This document shows, in pieces, positions 30,250-40,744 of a stretch of 64,000 nt of DNA. This stretch comes from Marinobacter sp. AC-23 (GTDB taxonomy: Bacteria > Pseudomonadota > Gammaproteobacteria > Pseudomonadales > Oleiphilaceae). How positions within the stretch are numbered: position 1 is the first letter of the stretch; each line of letters starts with the position of its first letter. Location of the stretch: contig NZ_MBPP01000013.1 of the NCBI RefSeq assembly GCF_001858325.1, forward strand, positions 1 through 64,000. The letters run 5' to 3'. A model generated the notes under the pieces. The model saw only the letters and a list, made by a program, of their open reading frames with translations, searched no databases and was not told the origin of the DNA. The position numbers and the translations under genes are program-made.

Positions 30250-31446
30250 ATGGCCTGGAATGAACCGGGTGGAAACCGCAACGACAATGACCCCTGGGGA
30301 AATGGTGGTGGTCGTCGCGGGAATGATCAGGGACCACCAGACCTTGATGAGGCACTGAAAAAAGGTCTCGATAAACTTAATAAGATGCTGGGCGGCAAAG
30401 GTAAAAAGTCGGGCGGCAGCAATGGTAATGGCAATAGCGGTGGTTCAGGCCTCGCTGGCAGTTTTGGTGCCATTCTCGCGCTGGCAGCCATTCTCGTCTT
30501 GGGTTATGTAATCTTCCAGTCGTTCTACACGGTAAACGAGCAGGAACGAGCGGTGGTGCTGAGGTTTGGTGAATATTCCAAAACTGAAAGCCCCGGTTTG
30601 AGATTTAAAGTGCCACTTATCGACGATGTCACCCAGGTGCGCGTCACCAGTGTAAGAACCGCTAAATCAAGCGGCCAGATGCTAACTCAGGATGAAAACC
30701 TGGTTACGATTGACCTGCAGGTTCAATACCGCGTTGGTGAGGCTCGTGCATACGTGCTGAACGTTCGTGATTCGAACCAAGCTTTGGCGTTTGCGACCGA
30801 CAGTGCATTGCGTCATGAAGTGGGCAGTTCGTCTTTGGACGACGTGCTTACGGAAGGTCGTGCCGAGTTGGCGGTTCGGGTTGAGCAGCGTCTTCAAGGC
30901 TTTTTGAAAGAATACGGAACGGGACTTGAGATTGTTCGCGTTAACGTTGAAAGCACCCAGCCGCCTGCAGCGGTTCAGGATGCCTTCCGAGAAGTTCAGC
31001 GCGCCCGTGAAGACGAGCAGCGTGTTAAGGAAGAAGCGGAAACCTATCGCAACAAAGTTGTTCCTGAAGCTCGCGGCCAGGCTCAGCGCCTGATTGAAGA
31101 AGCTAGCGCGTACAAACAGGAAGTTGTCGAGCGCGCCCGTGGTGAAACGGCTCGTTTCCTCGAATTACTTGCTGTGTACCAAATGGCACCGACCGTAACC
31201 CGGGAGCGTATGTACCTGCAGACTCTGGAAACTGTGTTATCCAACAGCAGCAAGATTCTGGTGGACACCGAAAGCAGCGGCAATATGATGTATCTGCCTC
31301 TGGACCGCCTTACCCAGGGTGGGTCAGCGCGAGGTGGAAGCGGGTCTTCCGACGGTAGCGGCCAAATGGATGTTCAAGCCTTAACTGACCAGGTTATCCA
31401 GGAGCTGCGAACCAGGCAGGACACTAATGTACGAAGGAGTAGATAA
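30250..31446 (+). CDS. hflK: FtsH protease modulator HflK
   Basis: SPFH/prohibitin membrane protein that with HflC forms a large cage around FtsH. About 398 residues from ATG 30250, which has GGAACGGAGA upstream. N-terminal Gly/Asn-rich cytoplasmic part, a helix GAILALAAILVLGYVIFQSF, SPFH domain from NEQERAVVLRFG, and a coiled-coil rich region about 240-300. hflC follows after two bases. Confidence 0.95.
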   Translation: MAWNEPGGNRNDNDPWGNGGGRRGNDQGPPDLDEALKKGLDKLNKMLGGKGKKSGGSNGNGNSGGSGLAGSFGAILALAAILVLGYVIFQSFYTVNEQERAVVLRFGEYSKTESPGLRFKVPLIDDVTQVRVTSVRTAKSSGQMLTQDENLVTIDLQVQYRVGEARAYVLNVRDSNQALAFATDSALRHEVGSSSLDDVLTEGRAELAVRVEQRLQGFLKEYGTGLEIVRVNVESTQPPAAVQDAFREVQRAREDEQRVKEEAETYRNKVVPEARGQAQRLIEEASAYKQEVVERARGETARFLELLAVYQMAPTVTRERMYLQTLETVLSNSSKILVDTESSGNMMYLPLDRLTQGGSARGGSGSSDGSGQMDVQALTDQVIQELRTRQDTNVRRSR

Positions 31447-31448
31447 TC

Positions 31449-32324
31449 ATGGGACCTAAAGGTGTAGTGGGCCTTGCAGGCGCCCTGATCGTCGTCCTGC
31501 TGGTAATGTCGAGCGTTTTTATCATTCCGGAAACCCATCGTGGGGTTATGCTCAGGTTTGGTGAGTTGGTTGAAACCGATATCCAGGCAGGCATTCATTT
31601 CAAGGTGCCGGTCATTGATCAGGTTCGCGAATTCGACATCCGCATATTAACCATGGACCTGCCTTCGCGGCAGTATCTGACGGTTGAAAAGAAGCCGCTG
31701 GATGTAGATTCTTACATTGTCTGGAAGATTCGTAATGTGGATCAGTTCTACCGCGCCACAGGCGGGGATGAATTGCGCGCCCAGTCATTGCTGTTATCCC
31801 GAGTGGATAACGGCCTGCGGGATGAATTTGGTGTGCGCACCATGCACGAAGTGGTGTCTGGCCAGCGTGACCAGCTAATGCACACGCTACGTGACCGGGT
31901 GAATGAAACGTCTGTGAAAGAGTTTGGTATCGAAGTAAGAGATATCCGGCTCAAGGCCATAGAGTTTCCCGGACAGGTGAGCGAAAACGTGTATCGCCGT
32001 ATGGCGGCAGAGCGTGAGAAGCTTGCTCAGGAATTCCGCTCACGCGGCCGGGAGCTGGCGGAAGGTATTCGCGCCGACGCAGATCGTCAGAAAACCGTGA
32101 CTTTGGCGGAAGCATTCGCATCCGCAGAAGAAACCCGGGGTGAAGGCGACGGTGAAGCGGCAAGAATATACGCAGAAGCCTATGGCTCCAACTCGGAGTT
32201 CTACAGCTTCTATCGCAGCCTCCAGGCCTATCGGAATACATTTTCTGGCAAAGACGACCTCATGGTTATTGACGCCAACAGTGAATTCATGAGATTCCTG
32301 AAGGACTCCAAGGGCGGAAGCTAA
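31449..32324 (+). CDS. hflC: FtsH protease modulator HflC
   Basis: Partner of HflK, 291 residues. N-terminal signal-anchor (VVGLAGALIVVLLVMSSVFII), SPFH domain with ETHRGVMLRFGELVE and SRVDNGLRDEFGVRTMHEVV, then a charged coiled coil. Ends before a clear terminator. Confidence 0.95.
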   Translation: MGPKGVVGLAGALIVVLLVMSSVFIIPETHRGVMLRFGELVETDIQAGIHFKVPVIDQVREFDIRILTMDLPSRQYLTVEKKPLDVDSYIVWKIRNVDQFYRATGGDELRAQSLLLSRVDNGLRDEFGVRTMHEVVSGQRDQLMHTLRDRVNETSVKEFGIEVRDIRLKAIEFPGQVSENVYRRMAAEREKLAQEFRSRGRELAEGIRADADRQKTVTLAEAFASAEETRGEGDGEAARIYAEAYGSNSEFYSFYRSLQAYRNTFSGKDDLMVIDANSEFMRFLKDSKGGS

Positions 32325-32342
32325 AACTCGCTCTGTATGTCG

Positions 32343-32376
32343 AAAAACCGGAATACCCAGGTATTCCGGTTTTTTT
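32343..32376 (+). terminator. rho-independent terminator after hflC
   Basis: Stem AACCGGAATAC with GTATTCCGGTT around a short loop, followed by a T7 run on the plus strand. Confidence 0.9.
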
Positions 32377-32503
32377 GTGCCTGCCAACAGTGTAAAATCC
32401 CTCAGGTTTTGGTTCGGGTTTTTCTTCCCCGAATGTCACCCTAAAAACCTACGCGCTTCCACTGCAACAAAAGTGGGGTGTGTCGGATGGACAACGGAAT
32501 CTC

Positions 32504-33685
32504 ATGACAGTATCTGATCGCTGGTTGCTGCCGGACGGGGTGGAAGATATCTTACCGCCACTGGCCGGGCAGATAGAGTCCCTGCGCCGGGATGTAATGG
32601 ATGCCTGCCAGCGCTGGGGTTATCAACTGGTAATCCCACCGCTTATCGAATACCTCGAATCCCTTTTTACAGGAACCGGGCACGACCTGGAGCTGCAGAC
32701 CTTTAAGCTGACTGATCAGCTGACAGGACGAATGATGGGTGTTCGTGCTGATATGACTCCTCAGGCAGCGCGTATCGACGCTCATACTTTGGGGCAAGAA
32801 GGGATTACACGCCTGTGCTATGCCGGGCACGTATTGCATACCCGCCCAAAGCATATGCTGACAGGGCGCACGCCCATTCAGGCGGGCTGCGAACTGTTTG
32901 GTAGCGCGTCGGAAGCTGCAGATCTGGAAATTATCAGCCTGATGCTCGCTTCCTTGCGTGTTGCCGGGCTGCCAAAAGTTCACTTGGACTTAGCCCATGT
33001 GTCTATCTACGAAAGCCTGATTGGCGAGGCCGGCTTTGATCGGGAGACAAACGCTGAAATTTTTGACGCCATGGCGCGCAAGTCTGTACCTGAGCTGGAT
33101 CAGCTTCTGGGCGATTGCCAGGCAGGTTCTGCCGGTGCCCGTCTCCGGGAGCTTGCCCGTGTTAGCGGCGGCCCCGAAGCGCTGGTTGAGGCGCGCAGAA
33201 TACTGAGCGGTGCCTCCGACAATCTGAATGCAGCCCTCGATCAGTTAGACCAGGTTGCACAGATGCTGGAGAGAGACTATCCCGAAGTCAGCTTCGGTTT
33301 CGATTTCTGCGAGCTGCGCGGTTACAACTATCACACGGGCTTGGTGTTTGCGGCTTATGTGCCAGGCCACGGCGACTCCGTTGCCAAGGGTGGCCGGTAC
33401 GATGCAATTGGCAGTGATTTTGGTAGGGCACGCCCTGCCACCGGCTTTAGCATGGATATACGGGCTCTGGTTACACTAGGCGAACGTCAGATCAACAATC
33501 GCAAGGCGGTGTGGGCGCCCGCTCAGAGTGAAGTAGCGCTAGAGCGGGCCATCGCGGATCTGAGGCTGACAGACACTGTTGTTCGGGCCTTGCCGGAAGA
33601 CAGCGGAGTAAATCCCTCTACCCGGGGCTGCGACCGAAAGCTGGTCAAACAGGGTGACCATTGGGTTATTCAGAAGCTGGGTTGA
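32504..33685 (+). CDS. hisZ: ATP phosphoribosyltransferase regulatory subunit HisZ
   Basis: Histidyl-tRNA synthetase paralogue that activates the short HisG in the first step of histidine synthesis. About 393 residues from ATG 32504. Class II-like motif TPQAARIDAH and YHTGLVFAAYV are visible, and the tRNA anticodon-binding domain is absent. Position hflC-hisZ-purA is conserved in gammaproteobacteria with short HisG. Confidence 0.92.
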   Translation: MTVSDRWLLPDGVEDILPPLAGQIESLRRDVMDACQRWGYQLVIPPLIEYLESLFTGTGHDLELQTFKLTDQLTGRMMGVRADMTPQAARIDAHTLGQEGITRLCYAGHVLHTRPKHMLTGRTPIQAGCELFGSASEAADLEIISLMLASLRVAGLPKVHLDLAHVSIYESLIGEAGFDRETNAEIFDAMARKSVPELDQLLGDCQAGSAGARLRELARVSGGPEALVEARRILSGASDNLNAALDQLDQVAQMLERDYPEVSFGFDFCELRGYNYHTGLVFAAYVPGHGDSVAKGGRYDAIGSDFGRARPATGFSMDIRALVTLGERQINNRKAVWAPAQSEVALERAIADLRLTDTVVRALPEDSGVNPSTRGCDRKLVKQGDHWVIQKLG

Positions 33686-33764
33686 TACTGGATTAACGTC
33701 AGTAAACTCATACAGGTACATGTGCCAAATTTGCAAGACGCACGCCTTACCGTGTGCGCATTGA

Positions 33765-35068
<1,304 letters not shown>

Positions 35069-35102
35069 GTAACAGTCGGGTTTGGAGTGAAAGTCCCGAA
35101 AG

Positions 35103-35143
35103 AAAAAAACCGCTGTGCTGGTATAGCACGGCGGTTTTTTTTT
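35103..35143. terminator. bidirectional terminator between purA and mmsA
   Basis: A7 run, stem ACCGC-T-GTGCT paired with AGCAC-G-GCGGT, then a T9 run. Suitable for both the purA transcript and the converging bauC transcript. Confidence 0.9.
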
Positions 35144-35203
35144 GGACTTGCCGAAAGAGCAATCGAAGGCGACTACTACAGTCGCGTTCGTGCTCTATGC
35201 AGG

Positions 35204-36694
35204 TCAGGAAGGGAAGGCAAACTGAGTCCCTTCACGAACCCCTGCAGATGGCCAGCGTTGGGTAATCGTTTTACGCCGGGTATAGAAGCGAACTGAATCG
35301 GGGCCGTATGCGCCAAGATCTCCGAACAATGAACGTTTCCAGCCACCAAAGCTATGGTAAGACACCGGAACGGGCAGGGGCACGTTGATGCCAACCATGC
35401 CTACCAGTATGTTGTCACTGAAATAGCGGGCAGCCTCGCCATCGCGAGTGAAAATGCAGGTGCCGTTGCCGTATTCGTGGTCGTTGATCAGCTGCATTGC
35501 CTCTTCCATGGTATTAACACGCATGACCAAAAGAACCGGGCCAAAGATTTCTTCAAGGTAGCAAGTCATGTTCGGGGTTACGCGGTCTATCAATGTGCCC
35601 CCAACATAAAATCCATTCTCGTGGCCAGGTACAGCTACACTGCGACCATCAACGACAACATCTGCACCTTCTTGTTCCGCACTGCTGATATATCCGCAAA
35701 CTTTTTCCTGGTGTGCCTTGGTGATCACTGGCCCAAAATCGTTCTTGGCGTCAGAGAAAGGCCCTACTTTCAGGCTCTCCATCTGCGCTTTCATTTTGTT
35801 GATCAGAGCATCTGCCATCTCATCACCAACTGCGACAGCAACCGAAAGCGCCATGCAACGTTCACCCGAGGAGCCAAACGCAGCACCAGTCAGTGCACTG
35901 ATCGCATTATCCAGATCTGCATCCGGCATAACGATAGCGTGGTTCTTGGCACCACCCAAGGCCTGACAGCGTTTGCCGTTTGCACTTGCGCGGGAGTAGA
36001 TATATTCAGCAATGGGGGTTGAGCCAACAAAGCTGACTGCCTGAACGCGGTCATCATCCAGCAAGGTGTCTACCGCTTCTTTATCGCCATTAACAACATT
36101 CAAAACGCCGGCAGGTAGGCCCGCTTCGTGAAGCAGTTCGGCAATGAACAGCACTGAAGATGGGTCACGCTCCGAAGGCTTGAGTACGAATGTATTACCA
36201 CAGGCGATTGCCATCGGGTACATCCATAGCGGCACCATTATCGGGAAGTTGAAGGGAGTGATGCCAGCAACAACTCCCAGTGGCTGGAAATCACTCCAGG
36301 AGTCGATATTGGGGCCTGCGTTTTTGCTGTACTCGCCTTTGAGTAACTCTGGGGTGCCGCAAGCATACTCAACGTTTTCAATGCCTCGCCTAAGCTCGCC
36401 CATGGCATCATGAACGATCTTCCCATGTTCCTGACCTACAAGGCGGCAAATTTCGTCGGCATTTTGTTCAAGGAGTTCCTTGAATCGAAACATAACCTGA
36501 GCGCGCTTGGAGGGAGGCGTGTTTCGCCAGGCCGGGTAAGCCGCATGTGCCGCCGCAACGGCCTCTTCTACGGTCGCTTTTGGTGCGAGGCTAAGCTTGG
36601 CGGCAACTTCGCCGGTCGATGGATTATAAACGTCTTGAGTGTGATCGTCTGTTGTCACGATCTTGCTGTTAATCAGGTGTCCAATAGTTTTCAT
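35204..36694 (-). CDS. mmsA: CoA-acylating (methyl)malonate-semialdehyde dehydrogenase
   Basis: Oxidises malonate semialdehyde (from beta-alanine) or methylmalonate semialdehyde to acetyl- or propionyl-CoA with NAD+ and CoA. 496 residues of the aldehyde dehydrogenase fold: GITPFNFPIMVPLWMYPMA, FVGSTPIAEYIY and catalytic Cys in GSSGERCMALSVAV. The adjacent beta-alanine aminotransferase indicates beta-alanine use, so bauC-type function in this locus is likely. Transcribed after the aminotransferase gene with a 32-base gap. Confidence 0.93.
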   Translation of the reverse strand: MKTIGHLINSKIVTTDDHTQDVYNPSTGEVAAKLSLAPKATVEEAVAAAHAAYPAWRNTPPSKRAQVMFRFKELLEQNADEICRLVGQEHGKIVHDAMGELRRGIENVEYACGTPELLKGEYSKNAGPNIDSWSDFQPLGVVAGITPFNFPIMVPLWMYPMAIACGNTFVLKPSERDPSSVLFIAELLHEAGLPAGVLNVVNGDKEAVDTLLDDDRVQAVSFVGSTPIAEYIYSRASANGKRCQALGGAKNHAIVMPDADLDNAISALTGAAFGSSGERCMALSVAVAVGDEMADALINKMKAQMESLKVGPFSDAKNDFGPVITKAHQEKVCGYISSAEQEGADVVVDGRSVAVPGHENGFYVGGTLIDRVTPNMTCYLEEIFGPVLLVMRVNTMEEAMQLINDHEYGNGTCIFTRDGEAARYFSDNILVGMVGINVPLPVPVSYHSFGGWKRSLFGDLGAYGPDSVRFYTRRKTITQRWPSAGVREGTQFAFPS

Positions 36695-36726
36695 TGTTTG
36701 GTCTCGTCAAAAAATTGTGTTGGGTA

Positions 36727-38106
36727 TCAATCGAGTTCGTTGATAGCGTCGCCTATGGTGTTAATCACTCGGTCAATTTCATGTTCAGTGATGGTGAAGG
36801 GCAATCCAAGCTGAATCGAGTCGCCGCCATAGCGCACATAGAACCCTTTCTCCCAGCACTTCATGGCAATCTCGTATGGGCGGCGTGCCGGCTCGCCAGG
36901 GTAGCTCTCTATCTGGAAGGCACCTGCCAAACCATAGTTACGAATGTCAGTGATATAACGTGTACCTTTCAGGCTGTGCAAGGCGTCCTCGAATTTGGGA
37001 CTGATTGCGCGTACCTGATCAATCAACTTGTCTTTCTCCAACACATCCAGGGCAGCCATGGCCGCTGCACAAGCAACAGGGTGACCTGAATAGGTGTACC
37101 CATGGGGCAGTTCCATCATGTAGTCGTGCCCACCTTGGTCCATGAAGGTCTGATAAATTTCGCTCTGTACAATCACTGCCCCCATTGGCACAGCACCGTT
37201 GGTCAGCTGTTTGGCAATGTTCATCATGTCTGGAATTACGCCAAACTCTTCTGCGCCTGACATGGAGCCCATTCGCCCGAAGCCCGTGATGACTTCGTCA
37301 AAAATCAGCAAAATATCATGTTGGTCGCAGATTTCGCGCAAGCGTTTCAAGTAACCGCGGGGGGGCGGAATGACTCCGGCGGAGCCTGCTAGTGGCTCTA
37401 CGATCACAGCGGCGATGTTTGAAGCATCGTGCAGGGCAATAAGTTCCAGGAGATCATCTGCACGTTCGGCACCGTGTTCCGGCATGCCCCGGGTGAAGGC
37501 GTTCTCTTTCAGAAGAGTGTGAGGTAGATGATCAGCGTCTATGCCTTGGCCAAACATGGTACGGTTCGCTCCGATACCGCCCACACTGAAGCCACCAAAG
37601 TTAACGCCATGATAGCCCTTTGCACGGCCGATCAATTTGGTCTTGGTCGGCTTGCCATTTTTCCGCCAGTAGGCCCGGGCAATTTTTAGTGACGTGTCGG
37701 CACTTTCTGAACCTGATCCTGTGAAAAACACATTGTTCAGGTTTCCAGGCATGAGCTCACGCAGACGGTGGGCCAGTTCAAAGGCCTTTGGGTGGCCTAG
37801 CTGGAAGGATGGAGCATAGTCCAACTCCTGCAGTTGACGGCTTACAGCTTCTGCAATCTCAGGTCGACCATGACCAGCGCCGCAGGTCCAAAGCCCCGAG
37901 AGGCCATCAAGGATCTGACGACCGTTAGCATCAGTCAGGTAGTGACCTTTGGCAGCGGTGATGAGGCGCGGATCACGTTTGAATTGCCGGTTGCTTGTGT
38001 AGGGCATCCAGTAAGCATCGAGTTGCTCGGGGCTTAGCCCGGCAAACCGGTTGTCGGCGAGTTCATTCTCGCTGTCAGCACCAAGTTGAGTCGCTAAATT
38101 ATTCAT
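36727..38106 (-). CDS. bauA: beta-alanine (omega-amino acid):pyruvate aminotransferase
   Basis: PLP class III aminotransferase of about 459 residues. It moves the amino group of beta-alanine to pyruvate, giving malonate semialdehyde and L-alanine. PLP lysine in NIAKQLTNGAVPMG; IFDEVITGFGRMG and FFTGSGSESADTSLK are family motifs. ATG 38106 is chosen because a strong AGGGGGC ribosome site precedes it; ATG 38148 is the longer option. Divergent from a LysR regulator, as in Pseudomonas bauR-bauA. Confidence 0.92.
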   Translation of the reverse strand: MNNLATQLGADSENELADNRFAGLSPEQLDAYWMPYTSNRQFKRDPRLITAAKGHYLTDANGRQILDGLSGLWTCGAGHGRPEIAEAVSRQLQELDYAPSFQLGHPKAFELAHRLRELMPGNLNNVFFTGSGSESADTSLKIARAYWRKNGKPTKTKLIGRAKGYHGVNFGGFSVGGIGANRTMFGQGIDADHLPHTLLKENAFTRGMPEHGAERADDLLELIALHDASNIAAVIVEPLAGSAGVIPPPRGYLKRLREICDQHDILLIFDEVITGFGRMGSMSGAEEFGVIPDMMNIAKQLTNGAVPMGAVIVQSEIYQTFMDQGGHDYMMELPHGYTYSGHPVACAAAMAALDVLEKDKLIDQVRAISPKFEDALHSLKGTRYITDIRNYGLAGAFQIESYPGEPARRPYEIAMKCWEKGFYVRYGGDSIQLGLPFTITEHEIDRVINTIGDAINELD

Positions 38107-38176
38107 GCTGCCCCCTAGTTTGGGTTGTTGTTCAGTGATTGCTTGCATACACCATGGGATAGATTTTTGGTAAGTT

Positions 38177-38192
38177 AAATATAGAAGTATTT
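38177..38192. promoter_or_regulatory. candidate LysR operator between bauA and the LysR gene
   Basis: AAATA-TAGAAG-TATTT is a short dyad of T-N11-A character in the 150-bp divergent intergenic region. Confidence 0.35.
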
Positions 38193-38256
38193 ATTTTTGT
38201 GTAAGTATTTGCTTAACTATGGGATTGCTCCACAACAGGTATTAGGGAGAAGTGGC

Positions 38257-39177
38257 ATGAAACGTCGCAGCACTGCGATATCCGGGCAGGTAAGTGATAC
38301 CGATCTGAGGTTGCTCAGGATCTATCGAACCGTTGTTGAGTGTGGTGGTTTCTCAGCGGCAGAAGTTCAGGCGAACATCAGCCGCGCAGCAATCAGCATG
38401 GCCATGAGTGATCTTGAAACACGACTGTCCCTTCGGCTCTGCCAGCGTGGCCGCAGCGGGTTCTCGCTGACCGACGAAGGTGCCGAAGTGTATCAGGCAA
38501 CCCTGCAGCTTCTGGCCTCGGTAGAGGGATTTCGTACCCGAGTGAACGGTTTGCACTCCAGATTGAAAGGAGAGCTGAATATTGGCATAACAGATAACCT
38601 GGTAACCATACCCGAAATGCATATCACCAGTGCTCTCAGTGGGCTGAAGAAGCGTGGCCCGGAAGTAAAGATCAATATTCGTATGATTCCACCCAACGAT
38701 ATTGAGCTTGGAGTGCTCGACGGTCGCCTGCACACCGGCGTGGTACCCACCTTGAAAACCCTGCCAGGGTTGCAGTATCGACCGCTTTACGAAGAAGTTT
38801 CTCAACTTTACTGTGGCGTTGATCATCCACTCTTTGAGCATGCCCCGGAGAGTCTTGACGCGCTATCTGAGCATGATGCTGTCATACCAGCCTATGCTCA
38901 GGCACCGGAGATCAAGGCTCAATTGGAACCACTTAATGGATTGGCTTCCTCAACCGATCGCGAGGGAATAGCATTTCTGATTCTTTCGGGTTGTTACATT
39001 GGCTATTTGCCAACCCATTATGCCCATCACTGGGTTCGTGATGGCAAGATGTTTGCGCTGATGCCGGATACTTGCCAGTACATAACTCGTTACAGCGCTA
39101 TTACCCGGAAAGGGGCTCCGCCCAATTTGGTACTGGAAAGTTATCTTGAAGAGCTAGATCGCTTGAACGGCCAATAG
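38257..39177 (+). CDS. LysR-family regulator, BauR-like
   Basis: 306 residues from ATG 38257, behind a GGGAGA site. N-terminal winged helix with LLRIYRTVVECGGFSAAEVQ and NISRAAISMAMSDLETRLSLRLCQRG; the rest is a periplasmic-binding-like effector domain. Divergent from bauA, so it probably senses beta-alanine or an intermediate and activates bauA-mmsA. Residues specific to an effector cannot be read. Confidence 0.88.
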   Translation: MKRRSTAISGQVSDTDLRLLRIYRTVVECGGFSAAEVQANISRAAISMAMSDLETRLSLRLCQRGRSGFSLTDEGAEVYQATLQLLASVEGFRTRVNGLHSRLKGELNIGITDNLVTIPEMHITSALSGLKKRGPEVKINIRMIPPNDIELGVLDGRLHTGVVPTLKTLPGLQYRPLYEEVSQLYCGVDHPLFEHAPESLDALSEHDAVIPAYAQAPEIKAQLEPLNGLASSTDREGIAFLILSGCYIGYLPTHYAHHWVRDGKMFALMPDTCQYITRYSAITRKGAPPNLVLESYLEELDRLNGQ

Positions 39178-39492
39178 GTCGCCCTGCGAGGCTTTGGTTA
39201 CATGGGTTACTTGCAGGCCGTTCCTGATCGAGCGGTCTGTTATTATTGCTCGCAATTTGACATAAATCCTGCCTTATTCTCTTTGCCAATCCTGTTCATA
39301 ATTTTAATTAATCAAAAACAATGGTTTATTTGTCTTTCTGTATCGCATTTTAGTCGTTGCGAAAGCAAAAATTTAAAAGCCTCCATATAATCTTTTAACC
39401 TATTGATTATTATTGTTTTTTTAGTTTCCGGGTATTGGGGTGTGAGTCCAGGGTGGGCTGCCCTCTATTTATCTGGTGGTAAAAAACTCTCC

Positions 39493-39521
39493 TTGACTAT
39501 CCGGAAAACGGCCCCTACCTT
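39493..39521 (+). promoter_or_regulatory. candidate sigma-70 promoter of the pyrimidine operon
   Basis: TTGACT, 17-base spacer, TACCTT. The -10 is weak, but the dyad at 39520-39535 overlaps its end and the likely start site, as expected for a repressed promoter. Confidence 0.45.
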
Positions 39522-39535
39522 TACCAACAGGTAAA
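39520..39535. promoter_or_regulatory. palindromic operator TTTACC-AACA-GGTAAA (RutR-like)
   Basis: Perfect 6+6 dyad with a 4-base centre. Against the RutR consensus as I recall it, TTGACCA-N2-TGGTCAA, it agrees at 11 of 14 fixed positions. A near-identical site lies at the cofG promoter (62268-62283). Confidence 0.6.
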
Positions 39536-39595
39536 AAAATACAACACTCTCTTTTCTCTGAACTAAGAATATAAGTTCAATATTTTCAGAAGGAT

Positions 39596-39709
39596 ATGAG
39601 AAAAATGCCTGGTAAAGAGTTACCCATGCAAGAACCTCCACCATTTTTAAAACTTTCTAGCGCGCGCCGCGAATATTCGAATGAAATCACGTTCGTTTTT
39701 TCAGCCTGA
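39596..39709 (+). CDS. possible 37-residue leader ORF
   Basis: ORF MRKMPGKELPMQEPPPFLKL... ends with TGA 39709. AAGGA lies 10 bases before the second ATG (39605), which gives 34 residues. A GCCTG-A-CAGGC hairpin overlaps the stop and a T5 run follows at 39727. It lies between the candidate operator and the ureidopropionase gene. Could be a leader peptide or chance. Confidence 0.25.
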   Translation: MRKMPGKELPMQEPPPFLKLSSARREYSNEITFVFSA

Positions 39710-39797
39710 CAGGCATTTCCGGGGTGTTTTTACTCAGAAGTGCTGAAGAAAACCGAAGGCTGTTGACACCACCCGACAAGAACAAGAGGTGAAAATT

Positions 39798-40679
39798 ATG
39801 GCTAAAGTCAAGTGTGGCTTGATTCAGATGGGCCTTAAAGGCAAGACCTCGATGAGTCCCGGCCAAATCCGTGATGAGATGATTTCTGCTCATCTGCCAT
39901 TGATCGACGAAGCTGGGAAACAGGGCGTTCAAGTGCTCTGTTTTCAGGAAGTGTTCACCCAGCCCTACTTCTGTGCCAGCCAGGATACCAAGTGGTACGA
40001 CGCGGCTGAGCGAATTCCAGACGGGCATACCACCCGATTGATGCAGGAGTATGCAAAGAAGTATCGAATGGTCATTGTTGTTCCCATATTCGAGGAGGAC
40101 ATTACTGGTGTTTTTTACAACACAGCAGCGGTGATCGACGCGGATGGAAGCTACCTCGGAAAATACCGTAAGAACCACATCCCTGATACGGCACCAGGAT
40201 TCTGGGAGAAGCTCTACTTCAAACCAGGCAATAGTGGCTATCCAGTGTTTGATACTGCCTTTTGCAAGCTCGGTGTATACATCTGCTACGACCGTCATTT
40301 CCCCGAGGGTTGGCGTGCTCTGGCGTTAAACGGTGCGGAATATATTGTCAACCCTTCCGCTACCGTCAAAGGAAAAAGCCGTTATCTGTGGGAGCTTGAA
40401 CAGCCAGCCTCGGCAGCAGCCAATGGTGTCTTTATTGGCGCTATAAACCGCGTTGGAAAGGAAGCCCCATGGGACGATCGAATGGGTGAGTTTTATGGAT
40501 CGAGCTATATCGTCAATCCACTCGGTCAAATCGAAGCGCAGGCCAGTGAAGATCAAGATGAACTGCTGGTTCACGAGATTGATCTGGACATGATACGAGA
40601 GGTGCGTAAGGCTGGCAGTTTTTCCGCGACCGCCGCCCGGAATCTTACGAAAAACTGGTTGCACAATAAGGCGTTATAA
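39798..40679 (+). CDS. beta-ureidopropionase, nitrilase superfamily
   Basis: Hydrolyses N-carbamoyl-beta-alanine to beta-alanine, CO2 and ammonia, the third step of reductive pyrimidine breakdown. 293 residues from ATG 39798 (AAGAGGTG site). Catalytic Glu in LCFQEVF, Lys in GKYRKNHIPD and Cys in VYICYDRHFPEG are all present. First gene of a plus-strand run with an NCS1 permease and a dihydropyrimidinase. Related carbamoyl-amino-acid hydrolases are the main alternative. Confidence 0.88.
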   Translation: MAKVKCGLIQMGLKGKTSMSPGQIRDEMISAHLPLIDEAGKQGVQVLCFQEVFTQPYFCASQDTKWYDAAERIPDGHTTRLMQEYAKKYRMVIVVPIFEEDITGVFYNTAAVIDADGSYLGKYRKNHIPDTAPGFWEKLYFKPGNSGYPVFDTAFCKLGVYICYDRHFPEGWRALALNGAEYIVNPSATVKGKSRYLWELEQPASAAANGVFIGAINRVGKEAPWDDRMGEFYGSSYIVNPLGQIEAQASEDQDELLVHEIDLDMIREVRKAGSFSATAARNLTKNWLHNKAL

Positions 40680-40744
40680 AGCTGAGAAACTCCCTGCGAC
40701 GCTCTGAGTCGCAGGCATCATAATTACAATATACGAGTTGAATC

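Larger units (their letters stand above)
39178..39797. other. 620-bp AT-rich leader region upstream of the ureidopropionase operon
   Basis: No long gene. It contains a promoter-like TTGACT-N17-TACCTT (39493-39521), a 16-bp palindrome (39520-39535), and a 37-codon ORF (39596-39709). The leader is about 260 bases long before the first gene. The first 300 bases show only AT-rich sequence with a T7 run at 39415-39421. Confidence 0.6.
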
